From: Pararobbsia silviterrae
Lineage (GTDB): Bacteria > Pseudomonadota > Gammaproteobacteria > Burkholderiales > Burkholderiaceae
Assembly: GCF_003628125.1 (NCBI RefSeq)
Contig: NZ_RBZU01000005.1
Coordinates: 62,001 to 126,000, forward strand
Length of the DNA: 64,000 nucleotides
Direction of reading: 5' to 3'
The notes below the pieces were generated by a model. It was not told where the DNA came from. It saw nothing but the letters and a program-made list of their open reading frames with translations, and did no database searches. Numbering within the stretch: position 1 is the stretch's first letter; each line of letters begins with the position of its first letter. Below, piece by piece: positions 55,207 through 64,000 of the stretch. The position numbers and the translations under genes are program-made.

Positions 55207-56497
55207 CAAGCCGCATTCGGCGTCACACGACGCCGTCGCCGAGTCGCAGCGACTGGCCGCCAACGACGCGCACGAGACGGATCGTGCCGACGCGACGGGC
55301 CCGGTGACGCCTGCGGGCGACGCGGCGGATCCCACGGCCGAAGGGCCGGCTCACGTGGACGACGCGCAGGATCATGGATCGTCGGCGCTGCCGACCGCGC
55401 CGGTCGAGGCGCCGCTGACGTCGGCGGCCGGCGTCGGCGCGCGTCTCACGCAACTGCGCGAGGCGCGTCGCTGGTCGATCGAGGATGTCTCGACGCGTCT
55501 GAAAGTCCCCCCGAACAAGCTGCGCGCGATCGAGGCGGGCGACCTGTCCGCCTTACCGGATATGACATTCACGCTCGGCGTGATTCGCGCATACGCTAAG
55601 CTCCTGGGTGTCGATGCGGCCCCCCTGACCGCCGCGATGCGGCAATCGACGGGGCCGATCGAACAGGACCTGACGATGCCCGCGTCGCGCGGAGGCGGTT
55701 TGCCGCGCTCGGGCAAGATGTCGACCGTGTCGCTGAGCGGGCCGGCCAAGCGTCGTCCGTGGGTCTGGGGGATCGGCGCCGTCGTGCTCGCGGTCGTCGT
55801 GCTGCTGCTGTATCGCAGCGGGACCGAGCCGTCCGCTTGGCTCGCGCGATTCAAGCCGATGGCCGCCACGTCCACCGCAGGCGCCGCGAGCGCGGCGTCG
55901 ACGTCGGCTTCGACCAGCGCGGACGCGCCGGCCGAGGCGTCGGGCGACGCACCGGGCGCGGCCTCCGATACGCAGGCGCCGGCCGATACGAACGCGAGCG
56001 CTTCGGCGCCGACCGTCGCCGCGGCGGCGGATACCGCGCCGCAAGCCGCACCGCAGACGGCGCCGGCCGCTCCGGCTGCCTCGTCGCCGGCCGCGCAGAC
56101 GCTTGCGGCGGTCGCCGCGGCGGGATCGTCGCCTGCGGCATCGGCGCCGAAGGCCGCGTCTGCCGCGTCGAAGGCGGCGGATGCGGCGGATGCGGCGGCG
56201 AAGGCGGCCGATGCCGAACCGGCGAGCGATGTACCGGAGCCCGTCGACGGTCAGCAATCCATTCATGTCAGCGTGAGCGCGGACACATGGGTTAGTGTGC
56301 GTGAGGCCGGCGGCAAGGAAGTCATGTCGGGCCTGTTGCATGCCGGCGATGCAAAGGACGCGGTCGGTAAGCCGCCGTTGCAATTCGTCATCGGCAACAA
56401 CCGTGGCGTCGACGCGCTCGAGGTCAACGGCGCGCCCGTCGATCCGTCAAAATACGCGAATGCGAAGGGCAACGTCGCGCGGTTTACGCTGCCTTGA
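55199..56497 (+). CDS. rodZ: RodZ-like helix-turn-helix membrane protein
   Basis: A 432-residue bitopic protein. A disordered N-terminal region of about 75 residues leads to a RodZ-type HTH (LTQLREARRWSIEDVSTRLKVPPNKLRAIEAGD ... FTLGVIRAYAKLLGVD, about 82-140). One transmembrane helix follows (about 188-203), then an Ala-rich periplasmic linker and a C-terminal DUF4115 beta domain (IHVSVSADTWVSVREAGGKEVMSGLL, about 350-432). RodZ links MreB to the wall-elongation machinery and cell shape. It is translationally overlapped with the preceding TPR gene. Confidence 0.88.
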   Translation: MSNKPHSASHDAVAESQRLAANDAHETDRADATGPVTPAGDAADPTAEGPAHVDDAQDHGSSALPTAPVEAPLTSAAGVGARLTQLREARRWSIEDVSTRLKVPPNKLRAIEAGDLSALPDMTFTLGVIRAYAKLLGVDAAPLTAAMRQSTGPIEQDLTMPASRGGGLPRSGKMSTVSLSGPAKRRPWVWGIGAVVLAVVVLLLYRSGTEPSAWLARFKPMAATSTAGAASAASTSASTSADAPAEASGDAPGAASDTQAPADTNASASAPTVAAAADTAPQAAPQTAPAAPAASSPAAQTLAAVAAAGSSPAASAPKAASAASKAADAADAAAKAADAEPASDVPEPVDGQQSIHVSVSADTWVSVREAGGKEVMSGLLHAGDAKDAVGKPPLQFVIGNNRGVDALEVNGAPVDPSKYANAKGNVARFTLP

Positions 56498-56585
56498 TTG
56501 GGTTTTGAGGCCGCCGGGTGGCGGCCCTGTGTCCGCGAGCGCCGTTCGACGGCGCCGGGGCGCATGAATAGGGAGAAGTCTCGTA

Positions 56586-57878
56586 ATGTCGCAAGAACCG
56601 GTTTTGGGTGGCTCGCTGCCGCGTCGCAAGTCGCACGGCGTCCCGATTCGATGGGGCGATAACGTCGTGATGGTCGGTGGCGACGCGCCCGTGCGCGTCC
56701 AGTCGATGACCAACACGGATACGGCCGATGCGATCGGCACGGCAATCCAGATCAAGGAACTGGCCCAAGCCGGATCCGAACTCGTCCGTATCACGGTCAA
56801 TACGCCCGAGGCCGCCGCGGCCGTGCCCGCGGTGCGCGAGCAACTCGACCGCATGGGCGTGCCCGTACCGCTCGTCGGCGATTTCCACTACAACGGCCAT
56901 CTGCTGCTGCGCGACTATCCCGAATGCGCGCAGGCGCTGTCGAAGTACCGGATCAATCCGGGCAATGTCGGGCAGGGCGCGAAGCGCGACACGCAGTTCG
57001 CGCAAATGATCGAGGCCGCGATCCGGTACGACAAGCCGGTTCGCATCGGCGTCAACTGGGGGAGCCTCGACCAGGATCTGCTCGCGCGCATGATGGACGA
57101 GAACGGCAAGCGGAGCGAGCCGTGGGGCGCGTCGAGCGTCATGTACGAGGCGCTGATCCAGTCCGCGATTTCGTCGGCCGAGCGCGCGGTCGAACTCGGT
57201 CTCGGACGCGACCGGATCATCCTGTCGTGCAAGGTCAGCGGCGTGCAGGACCTGATCGCCGTCTACCGCGAGCTCTCGCGCCGCTGCGAATACGCGCTGC
57301 ACCTGGGTCTGACCGAAGCCGGCATGGGATCGAAGGGCATCGTCGCGTCGACGGCCGCGCTATCGGTGCTGCTGCAGGAAGGGATCGGCGACACGATCCG
57401 GATCTCGCTGACGCCCGAACCCGGCGCATCGCGCACGGGTGAGGTCATCGTCGGCCAGGAGATTCTGCAGACCATGGGCTTGCGCGCGTTTACGCCGATG
57501 GTCATCGCATGCCCCGGATGCGGCCGCACGACGAGCACCGTGTTCCAGGAACTCGCGTCCCAGATCCAAGAATATCTGCGTAGCCAGATGCCGATCTGGC
57601 GCACGCAGTACCCGCGCGTGGCCGACATGAACGTGGCCGTCATGGGATGCATCGTCAACGGTCCGGGCGAGTCGAAGCACGCGAATATCGGGATCAGCCT
57701 GCCGGGCACGGGCGAGAATCCCGCCGCGCCCGTGTTCATCGACGGCGTCAAGGCGATGACCTTGCGCGGCGAGCATATCGCTCGCGATTTCCAGGCGATC
57801 GTCAGCGACTACGTCGTCCGTACCTATGGCGCGCCGTCCGAAGAAAGCGTCGCCGATCAAACCGCCCCCGCGGCCTGA
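56586..57878 (+). CDS. ispG: 4-hydroxy-3-methylbut-2-enyl-diphosphate synthase
   Basis: A 430-residue [4Fe-4S] enzyme of the MEP isoprenoid pathway, converting ME-cPP to HMBPP with flavodoxin or ferredoxin. The TIM barrel opens with [15 protein letters not shown] and [11 protein letters not shown]; the cluster ligands are in CPGCGRT and [14 protein letters not shown], with a conserved Glu following. The insertion between domains is typical of the proteobacterial form. It begins 88 nt after rodZ and is followed 18 nt later by hisS, as in related genomes. Confidence 0.97.
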   Translation: MSQEPVLGGSLPRRKSHGVPIRWGDNVVMVGGDAPVRVQSMTNTDTADAIGTAIQIKELAQAGSELVRITVNTPEAAAAVPAVREQLDRMGVPVPLVGDFHYNGHLLLRDYPECAQALSKYRINPGNVGQGAKRDTQFAQMIEAAIRYDKPVRIGVNWGSLDQDLLARMMDENGKRSEPWGASSVMYEALIQSAISSAERAVELGLGRDRIILSCKVSGVQDLIAVYRELSRRCEYALHLGLTEAGMGSKGIVASTAALSVLLQEGIGDTIRISLTPEPGASRTGEVIVGQEILQTMGLRAFTPMVIACPGCGRTTSTVFQELASQIQEYLRSQMPIWRTQYPRVADMNVAVMGCIVNGPGESKHANIGISLPGTGENPAAPVFIDGVKAMTLRGEHIARDFQAIVSDYVVRTYGAPSEESVADQTAPAA

Positions 57879-57896
57879 GTTTCCACGCTGAGTGTC

Positions 57897-59237
57897 ATGT
57901 CAGATTCGAATAAAAAGTTAGCCAAGCTGTCCGGCGTGAAGGGGATGAACGACATCCTTCCGCAGGAATCCGTGTTGTGGGAGTACCTCGAAGCGACGGT
58001 GCGCTCGATGCTGCGCGCGTACGGCTATCAGAACGTGCGCACGCCGATCGTCGAGCATACGCAGCTCTTTACGCGGGGCATCGGCGAAGTCACCGATATC
58101 GTCGAGAAGGAGATGTACAGCTTCACGGATGCGCTCAATGGCGAGAACCTGACGCTGCGTCCCGAAAACACCGCCGCCGTCGTGCGCGCGGCCATCGAGC
58201 ACAGCCTGCTGTATGACGGCCCGAAGCGTCTCTGGTACACGGGGCCGATGTTCCGCCACGAACGTCCGCAGCGCGGGCGCTATCGCCAGTTCCATCAGGT
58301 CGGCGTCGAGGCGCTCGGCTTCGCGGGACCCGATGCGGATGCCGAAATCATCCTGATGTGCCAACGGCTGTGGGACGATCTGGGCCTCACGGGCGTGCGC
58401 CTCGAGATCAATTCGCTGGGTCAGCCGGCCGAGCGCGCGGCGCACCGCGAACATCTGATCGCGTATCTCGAACAGCATCAGGACAAGCTCGACGAAGACG
58501 GCAAGCGCCGTCTCTACACGAATCCGCTGCGCGTGCTCGATACGAAGAATCCCGCGCTGCAGGAGATCGCGAATCAGGCGCCGAAGCTCATCGATTTTCT
58601 CGGCGAAGCGTCGCTGGCGCATTTCAACGGCGTGCAGCAACTGCTCAAGGCCAACAACATCCCGTTCACGATCAATCCGCGCCTCGTGCGTGGCCTCGAT
58701 TACTACAACCTCACGGTCTTCGAGTGGATCACCGACAAGCTTGGCGCACAGGGCACGATCGCCGGCGGCGGCCGTTATGATCCGCTGATCGAGCAGCTCG
58801 GCGGCAAGCCGACGCCCGCGTGCGGTTGGGCGCTCGGCGTCGAGCGGATCATCGAATTGCTCAAGGAGAGCGATCTCGGTCCCGCGCCCGAAGGCTGCGA
58901 CATCTACGTCGTGCATCAGGGCGACAACGCGCGCGTGCAGGGCCTCGTCGCGGCCGAGCGGCTGCGCGACGCGGGCCTCGACGTGATTTTCCATTGCAGC
59001 GCCGACGGGGCGACCGCGAGCTTCAAGTCGCAGATGAAGCGCGCCGACGCAAGCGGGGCAGCCTATGCGGTTATCATTGGCGACCGCGAAGTCGAGGCGG
59101 GGGTCGTTGGCGTCAAACCGCTGCGCGGTGCGCACGGGGATGCCGCGGGCCAGGAAGACAAGCAAGCCGAAGTGCCGATCGAGCAACTGACGGAGTTCTT
59201 GATCGACGCGATGGTGGCGACCGTCGACGACGAGTAA
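57897..59237 (+). CDS. hisS: Histidyl-tRNA synthetase
   Basis: A 446-residue class II synthetase charging tRNA-His. Motif 1 surrounds [11 protein letters not shown], motif 2 is [19 protein letters not shown], motif 3 is [10 protein letters not shown], and the HisRS signatures [15 protein letters not shown] and [14 protein letters not shown] are present. The C-terminal anticodon-binding domain is complete. The length is slightly above that of E. coli HisRS (424). Confidence 0.98.
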   Translation: MSDSNKKLAKLSGVKGMNDILPQESVLWEYLEATVRSMLRAYGYQNVRTPIVEHTQLFTRGIGEVTDIVEKEMYSFTDALNGENLTLRPENTAAVVRAAIEHSLLYDGPKRLWYTGPMFRHERPQRGRYRQFHQVGVEALGFAGPDADAEIILMCQRLWDDLGLTGVRLEINSLGQPAERAAHREHLIAYLEQHQDKLDEDGKRRLYTNPLRVLDTKNPALQEIANQAPKLIDFLGEASLAHFNGVQQLLKANNIPFTINPRLVRGLDYYNLTVFEWITDKLGAQGTIAGGGRYDPLIEQLGGKPTPACGWALGVERIIELLKESDLGPAPEGCDIYVVHQGDNARVQGLVAAERLRDAGLDVIFHCSADGATASFKSQMKRADASGAAYAVIIGDREVEAGVVGVKPLRGAHGDAAGQEDKQAEVPIEQLTEFLIDAMVATVDDE

Positions 59238-59409
59238 GACCGTCGACGAGCACGATGCCCGACGGCATCCGTGCGATGCACGAAAGCAAGAAGCAGAGGG
59301 GCGATACGCGATGGCCATGCGCCGTCGTCCGGGTTCGCGGCAGACGCGAATCCGCCCTGACGCGAAACCAACAGACCGACTCACCGAAAGTAGCCACGGA
59401 ACGTAGCGC

Positions 59410-60039
59410 ATGAGTTATCACGAAGAGCAGGAAACACTGGACGAACTGAAGGCGTGGTGGGCGCGTTGGGGCAATGCGGTCACGTGGATCGTGCTGATCG
59501 CGCTGCTGATCGCCGCGAGCTTCAACGGCTGGAACTTCTGGCAGCGCAAGCAGACGGCCAAGGCATCGGAGTTGTATGAGACCGTGCAGCAAACGATCGC
59601 CGGCGGCGACAAGGCGCGCATTGCCGATATCGCCAAGCGCATGGAAGACGATTACGGTCACGCGCCATACGCGCAGATGACCGCGCTTCAGGCCGCGAAG
59701 GCGTTGTATCTCGCATCGGACACGGATGGCGCGAAGGCGCAGCTCCAATGGGCGATCGACCACGCGAAGGATGACGAGTATCGCGAAATCGCGAAGCTGC
59801 GTCTCGCGGGCGTGCTGCTTGACGAGAAGGCCTATGACGCGGGCCTCAAGCTGCTGGCCGACGATCCGCCCGCTGCGTTCAAGGGCCTGTTCGCCGATCG
59901 GCGCGGCGATCTGCTCGCGGCGCAAGGCAAGAGCGACGACGCCCGCGCGGCCTACAAGACTGCGCTCGCGACCGTCGGTGACATGGATCCGAGCCAGAAG
60001 CAATTGATTCAATTCAAGCTCGACGCGCTCGGCGGCTGA
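59410..60039 (+). CDS. yfgM: YfgM-type TPR membrane protein (SecYEG-associated)
   Basis: A 209-residue protein with a short cytoplasmic N-terminus (YHEEQETLDELKAWWARWGN), one transmembrane helix (about 24-41) and a periplasmic TPR domain (AKALYLASDTDGAKAQLQWAI, LRLAGVLLDEKAYDAGL, DLLAAQGKSDDARAAYKTAL). YfgM binds SecYEG and periplasmic chaperones and passes on outer-membrane proteins. It lies between hisS and bamB as in E. coli. The 172-nt gap before it holds no recognised element. Confidence 0.93.
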   Translation: MSYHEEQETLDELKAWWARWGNAVTWIVLIALLIAASFNGWNFWQRKQTAKASELYETVQQTIAGGDKARIADIAKRMEDDYGHAPYAQMTALQAAKALYLASDTDGAKAQLQWAIDHAKDDEYREIAKLRLAGVLLDEKAYDAGLKLLADDPPAAFKGLFADRRGDLLAAQGKSDDARAAYKTALATVGDMDPSQKQLIQFKLDALGG

Positions 60040-60184
60040 CGGCCATCCGGGCGGCGGCGAGCGGCGGCCGATGCCTCGCGCGAACGTGAGGCGTACGGCG
60101 GTCCCGTCGCAAGTTGCACGCATCGTCGGCGGCATTCGGTCGCCGGACAGGTTTCCGCGAATATTCAAGGGCTTCTTAAAGAGA

Positions 60185-61357
60185 ATGCGTTACCCAACGA
60201 AGGTTTCGATCGCGCGCGCAGCGCAGTGGCTTGGCAGTGTGGTTGTCACGGTTTCGCTCGCATCCGTGCTCGCGGCATGCACCTCGCATGAGGATCCGCG
60301 TCGCGAACCGACGCCGCTGTCCGATTTCAAGCCGACGCTTGACGTCAAGCCGGTCTGGACCTCGAGCGTCGGCAAGGCCGGGAAATACCTGTTTCAGCCG
60401 ATCGCCGTCGGTAACGACGTCTATGCGGCCGGTCAGAACGGCAGCGTGATCAAGATCGACGGCGCGTCGGGCAAGACGGAATGGTCGGTCAAGGTCGAGG
60501 ACGACCTGTCGGCCGGCGTCGGCAGCGACGGCACGCTCGTCGCGGTCGGTGGTCTCGACGGCACGGTCTACGTGCTCGGGAACGACGGCAAGCAACTCTG
60601 GAAGGCGAACGCAAGCGGCGAAATCGTGACGCCGCCGCTCGTCGGCAACGGCTATGTGCTCGTGCGGACGATCGACGGCCGGATCACGGCATTCAACGCG
60701 AATACGGGCGAGCAGAAGTGGAGCTATCGCAACCGCGCCGTGCCGCTGAACCTGCGCACGACCGTGGGCATGATCTTCGCGGGTCCGACCGCCGTGCTCG
60801 CAGGCTTCCCCGGCGGCGCGCTCGCGGCGCTCAATCTCGAGACCGGCGATGCATACTGGCAGACGCCGGTGTCCTACCCGACCGGCGTGACCGAGGTCGA
60901 GCGGATCAACGACGTCGCGGGCTCGCCGACGCTCGTCGGCCGTGAAACGTGCGCGGTGACGTTCCAGGGTCGGATCGGCTGTTTCGAAGCCGAGAGCGGC
61001 CGTCCGGTCTGGGAGCAGCCGTTTTCGAGCTACGGCGGCCTGACCGCCGACCAGAACGTCGTCGTATCGACGAACGACTGGTCCGAAGTCTCGCTCTACG
61101 ATGCGGCCAACGGCACGCGCGTCTGGCAGAATTCGGCGCTGAAGAGCCGCACGCTGACGGTCCCGACGATCATCGGCAACGCGATCGCCGTCGGCGATTT
61201 CGAAGGCTATGTGCATTTCCTGTCGCGCGACTCCGGTGTGCTCGTCGCGCGCGTGAAAACCAACGGCAGCGGCGTGTCCGCGGCACCGGTCGTGGCCGGC
61301 GACACGCTCGTCGTGCAAGCGCGGGACGGCGATCTCTACGCCTATCGCGCACAGTAA
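60185..61357 (+). CDS. bamB: Outer-membrane assembly lipoprotein BamB
   Basis: A 390-residue lipoprotein (lipobox LAAC, Cys near residue 31) forming an eight-bladed PQQ-type beta-propeller. Blade repeats are visible as DVYAAGQNGSVIKIDGASGKTEWS, GTVYVLGNDGKQLWKA, GRITAFNANTGEQKWSYR, GALAALNLETGDAYWQ and DGDLYAYRAQ at the end. BamB is part of the BAM complex that folds beta-barrel proteins into the outer membrane. The start at 60185 has AAAGAGA upstream and gives a proper signal peptide; the open frame continues upstream without one. Confidence 0.95.
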   Translation: MRYPTKVSIARAAQWLGSVVVTVSLASVLAACTSHEDPRREPTPLSDFKPTLDVKPVWTSSVGKAGKYLFQPIAVGNDVYAAGQNGSVIKIDGASGKTEWSVKVEDDLSAGVGSDGTLVAVGGLDGTVYVLGNDGKQLWKANASGEIVTPPLVGNGYVLVRTIDGRITAFNANTGEQKWSYRNRAVPLNLRTTVGMIFAGPTAVLAGFPGGALAALNLETGDAYWQTPVSYPTGVTEVERINDVAGSPTLVGRETCAVTFQGRIGCFEAESGRPVWEQPFSSYGGLTADQNVVVSTNDWSEVSLYDAANGTRVWQNSALKSRTLTVPTIIGNAIAVGDFEGYVHFLSRDSGVLVARVKTNGSGVSAAPVVAGDTLVVQARDGDLYAYRAQ

Positions 61358-61367
61358 TTCAGAGTCG

Positions 61368-61391
61368 GGACCGCGCTGCGCAGCGCGGTCC
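61368..61391. other. 24-bp perfect palindrome after bamB
   Basis: GGACCGCGCTGC joined to its reverse complement lies 10 nt after the bamB stop. The RNA would form a strong hairpin; no T-run follows. It may protect the bamB mRNA 3' end. Confidence 0.6.
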
Positions 61392-61469
61392 GATGCGATT
61401 GCGAGCCCGGACGACGCGCGCGATGAAGCGGCGTCGAGGTCCGATTCCGATCGCACGACCCATCGCATT

Positions 61470-61507
61470 CATGCGGCCGGCGTTCATGCCGGCCGCATGC
61501 GCTTTTT
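61470..61507 (+). terminator. Intrinsic terminator just upstream of der
   Basis: CATGCGGCCGGC (61470-61481) pairs perfectly with GCCGGCCGCATG (61488-61499) around GTTCAT, followed by CGC and five Ts (61503-61507). The der start codon is only 12 nt beyond the T-run. Confidence 0.75.
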
Positions 61508-61519
61508 GGTATCGAAAAT

Positions 61520-62857
61520 ATGAAACCCGTAATCGCCCTCGTGGGGCGGCCGAATGTCGGCAAATCGACCCTGTTCAACCGTCTGACGCGCACGCGTGAC
61601 GCGCTTGTCGCGGATTTGCCGGGGCTCACGCGCGACCGCCATTACGGCGAGGGGCGCGTCGGATCCCGGCCGTATCTCGTGGTCGACACGGGCGGTTTCG
61701 AGCCGGTCGCGAAGGACGGCATCCTCCATGAAATGGCGCGGCAAACGCGTCAGGCCGTCGAGGAGTCGGACGTGATCGTGTTTATCGTCGACGGCCGAAA
61801 CGGGCTCGCGCCGCAGGACAAGACCATCGCCGACTACCTGCGAAAGTCGGGCCGGCCGATCGTGCTCGTCGTCAACAAGGCTGAAGGCATGCGCTATAGC
61901 GCGGTTGCCGCCGATTTCTACGAACTCGGCCTCGGCGATCCGCGCGCGATTTCGTCGGCGCACGGCGACGGCGTGACCGAAACGATCGATGACGCGCTCG
62001 CGATCGCGTATGCGGGCCGTCCCGAGGAAGACGACGAAGCGGCGAATACGCGCGGCACGAAGATCGCGATCGTCGGCCGTCCGAACGTCGGCAAATCGAC
62101 GCTCGTGAACACGCTGATCGGCGAAGAGCGCGTGATCGCGTTCGACATGCCCGGCACCACGCGCGATTCGATTCACGTCGAGTTCGAACGCCAGGGTCGG
62201 CCGTACACGCTGATCGACACGGCCGGTTTGCGCCGGCGCGGCAGGGTGTTCGAGGCGATCGAGAAGTTCTCGGTCGTCAAGACGCTGCAGTCGATCTCGG
62301 ACGCGAACGTCGTGATCCTCTTGCTCGACGCGCAGCAGGACGTCAGCGAGCAAGACGCGCATATCGCGGGCTTTGTCGTCGAGCAGGGGCGCGCGCTCGT
62401 GGTGGGCGTCAACAAGTGGGACGGGCTCGATTCGCATGCGCGCGATCGAATCAAGCACGATATGCAGCGCAAGCTCAAATTCCTCGATTTCGCGAAATTT
62501 CATTTCGTCTCGGCCAAGGAAAACACGGGCATCGGCGCGCTGATGCGCTCGGTCGACGAGGCCTACGCGGCCGCGATGGCCAAGCTGCCGACGCCCAGAC
62601 TCACGCGCGCGCTCATCGACGCCGTGCAATTCCAGCAGCCGCGGCGCAAGGGACCGGTGCGGCCGAAGCTGCGCTACGCGCACCAGGGCGGGCAGAATCC
62701 GCCGATCATCGTCGTGCACGGCAATGCGCTCGACGCGATTACGGATGCGTACAAGCGCTATCTCGAAGGTCGCTTCCGGGAAACTTTCGGCCTGACGGGC
62801 ACTCCATTGCGCATCGAGTTTCGCTCGAGCCAGAACCCGTACGCGGACAAGGACTAA
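61520..62857 (+). CDS. der: Ribosome biogenesis GTPase Der (EngA)
   Basis: A 445-residue protein with two tandem GTPase domains and a KH-like C-terminal domain, needed for 50S subunit assembly. Domain 1: GRPNVGKST at about 8-16, DTGG, NKAEG. Domain 2: GRPNVGKST near 187, [16 protein letters not shown]. Length and order match the family. There is no clear ribosome-binding site; the leader between the terminator T-run and the ATG is TATCGAAAAT-like. Confidence 0.97.
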   Translation: MKPVIALVGRPNVGKSTLFNRLTRTRDALVADLPGLTRDRHYGEGRVGSRPYLVVDTGGFEPVAKDGILHEMARQTRQAVEESDVIVFIVDGRNGLAPQDKTIADYLRKSGRPIVLVVNKAEGMRYSAVAADFYELGLGDPRAISSAHGDGVTETIDDALAIAYAGRPEEDDEAANTRGTKIAIVGRPNVGKSTLVNTLIGEERVIAFDMPGTTRDSIHVEFERQGRPYTLIDTAGLRRRGRVFEAIEKFSVVKTLQSISDANVVILLLDAQQDVSEQDAHIAGFVVEQGRALVVGVNKWDGLDSHARDRIKHDMQRKLKFLDFAKFHFVSAKENTGIGALMRSVDEAYAAAMAKLPTPRLTRALIDAVQFQQPRRKGPVRPKLRYAHQGGQNPPIIVVHGNALDAITDAYKRYLEGRFRETFGLTGTPLRIEFRSSQNPYADKD

Positions 62858-63051
62858 GCCCTTCGCGCGCGGGGTGCTGCGCCCCGCGAAAAGTACCGCG
62901 AAGCGGCGTCCCGTCTGCTTGAGCGGGACTTTCGGGCGCGCCCGGAGCGAGGCGTGGGGCGGGGAAAATCGGCTATAGTGTCACTGGGTCGGATTTCTTT
63001 TTCTTCGTCCCGCAGTTATTTCAACCCGCAAAAAACAAAACGGAGCCTGCT

Positions 63052-63288
63052 ATGAGCAATAAAGGGCAACTACTACAAGACCCGTTCCTGAACGCACTGC
63101 GAAAAGAACATGTGCCCGTGTCGATCTACCTCGTCAACGGGATCAAGTTGCAAGGCAACATTGAATCGTTCGACCAGTACGTCGTTCTGCTCCGCAATAC
63201 GGTGACTCAGATGGTGTACAAGCACGCAATCTCGACGGTCGTGCCGGCGCGTCCGGTCAACTTCCATCCGGATGCCGAAACATCCTGA
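63052..63288 (+). CDS. hfq: RNA chaperone Hfq
   Basis: A 78-residue Sm-like protein that forms a hexamer and pairs small RNAs with mRNAs. It has the N-terminal [31 protein letters not shown] (Sm1, proximal-face residues), [10 protein letters not shown] and the Sm2 motif YKHAIS. A GGAG lies 8 nt before the ATG, and a TATAGT at 62974-62979 is a possible -10 box. The order der-hfq-hflX is conserved. Confidence 0.98.
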   Translation: MSNKGQLLQDPFLNALRKEHVPVSIYLVNGIKLQGNIESFDQYVVLLRNTVTQMVYKHAISTVVPARPVNFHPDAETS

Positions 63289-63400
63289 GGCGCGCACGCT
63301 CCTGAATGCCGCGCGCCCCGTTTGACGAAGCGCGACGGTCCGTACCGGACCGCTGCCGTTCGAATCGAGGCGCCGGCCCTTTTTGAAGATTCCTGATCCT

Positions 63401-64000
63401 TTGACCACTCACGCAGCACTCGTCAGTATCGACTTCGGCAAGATCGACTTCGACGCCAGCCTCGAAGAACTGGTCCTGCTGGCCAAAAGCGCGGGCGCGG
63501 ATGCCGTCGTCACGCTGACCGGCAAACGTTCGAGCCCCGACCCGAAAATGTTCATCGGCAGCGGCAAAGCCGAAGAGCTTCGTCTCGCCGTCGAGGCGAA
63601 CGGCGTCGAACTCGTCATCTTCAATCACGCACTGACGCCCGGCCAACAGCGCAATCTCGAAGGCGCGCTCAAATGCCGCGTCATCGACCGCACGAGCCTC
63701 ATTCTCGATATCTTCGCGCAGCGCGCGCGCAGCCATGAAGGCAAGCTGCAGGTCGAACTCGCGCAGCTGACCTATCTCTCGACGCGCCTCGTGCGCGCGT
63801 GGACTCACCTTGAACGCCAGAAGGGCGGTATCGGTCTGCGCGGACCCGGTGAAACGCAGCTCGAAACCGACCGTCGCCTGATCGGCGAGCGCATCAAGCA
63901 ACTCAAGCTTCGTCTCGACCGGCTGCGTCGCCAGCACGGCACGCAACGCCGTCAGCGCGAGCGGACCCAGGCCGTCTCGGTATCGCTCGTCGGCTACACG
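63401..64000 (+). CDS. hflX: GTPase HflX, N-terminal part
   Basis: The frame is open from 63401 to the window edge (200 residues). It encodes the HflX N-terminal domain (DFGKIDFDASLEELVLLAKSAGADAVVTLTG, KMFIGSGKAEEL, DRTSLILDIFAQRA) and the coiled coil/ERQKGGIGLRGPGETQLE linker, ending in SLVGYT, the first residues of the G1 loop. HflX is a ribosome-splitting GTPase of heat and stress response. No ATG precedes the conserved region; TTG at 63401 gives the usual N-terminus, and TTG 63383 is an alternative. The GTPase domain lies beyond the window. Confidence 0.93.
   Translation, partial: MTTHAALVSIDFGKIDFDASLEELVLLAKSAGADAVVTLTGKRSSPDPKMFIGSGKAEELRLAVEANGVELVIFNHALTPGQQRNLEGALKCRVIDRTSLILDIFAQRARSHEGKLQVELAQLTYLSTRLVRAWTHLERQKGGIGLRGPGETQLETDRRLIGERIKQLKLRLDRLRRQHGTQRRQRERTQAVSVSLVGYT

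Overview
The window is GC-rich (roughly two-thirds G+C), and its gene order points to a betaproteobacterium of the Burkholderiaceae (Burkholderia/Paraburkholderia/Robbsia-like). The evidence is the runs trxA-rho, ffs-dnaX-ybaB-recR, surE-pcm-nlpD-rpoS-exonuclease-rlmD and ndk-rlmN-pilW-rodZ-ispG-hisS-yfgM-bamB-der-hfq-hflX, plus the protein sequences. The genus is an inference. There is no rRNA, insertion sequence, prophage or CRISPR array.

Layout. 1-15.7 kb is accessory or metabolic: the end of a BMP-type periplasmic binding protein next to a sensor kinase, a BON protein, a phosphoketolase (xfp), an FMN/Fe-S GltB-like membrane protein, a toxin-first HipA/HipB pair, an OpgC-like membrane protein, a tannase-family esterase, a nucleoside permease with a nucleoside hydrolase, and an EpsC-type serine acetyltransferase. 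15.8-21.5 kb is a complete yejABEF peptide importer. 21.5-25.8 kb holds two C-rich tandem-repeat arrays, an NlpC/P60 hydrolase, a frameshifted two-DTG aspartyl protease lipoprotein with a PDZ-like end, and a patatin lipoprotein. 26.1-28.5 kb has gltX and five tRNA genes (Ala-Glu-Asp-Glu-Asp) with a 286-bp tandem duplication. 28.7-36.9 kb has a chemoreceptor and a leftward set: YidB-like, helix-hairpin-helix, MATE exporter, GT-C-like membrane protein, FucU/RbsD, rpmE2 and mtfA. 37-39.6 kb is rho, trxA and the SRP RNA. From 39.7 kb to the end is conserved housekeeping: replication/repair (dnaX, ybaB, recR), the rpoS locus, RNA modification (rlmD, rlmN), ndk, ispG, hisS, outer-membrane assembly (bamB), der, hfq and the start of hflX.

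The most unusual theme is a set of intergenic tandem arrays with different unit lengths (10, 7 and 8 bases). All are C-rich and G-poor on the plus strand and G-tract-rich on the minus strand. Two lie just downstream of plus-strand operons (yejABEF, rlmD). I infer that they could act as repeat-built Rho-utilisation sites and/or G-quadruplex tracts; this is untested. Other points worth a look are a tannase that has lost both partners of the family's catalytic-site disulfide, an inverted repeat over the hipA ribosome-binding site, a terminator between duplicated tRNA units, and a terminator 12 nt before der.
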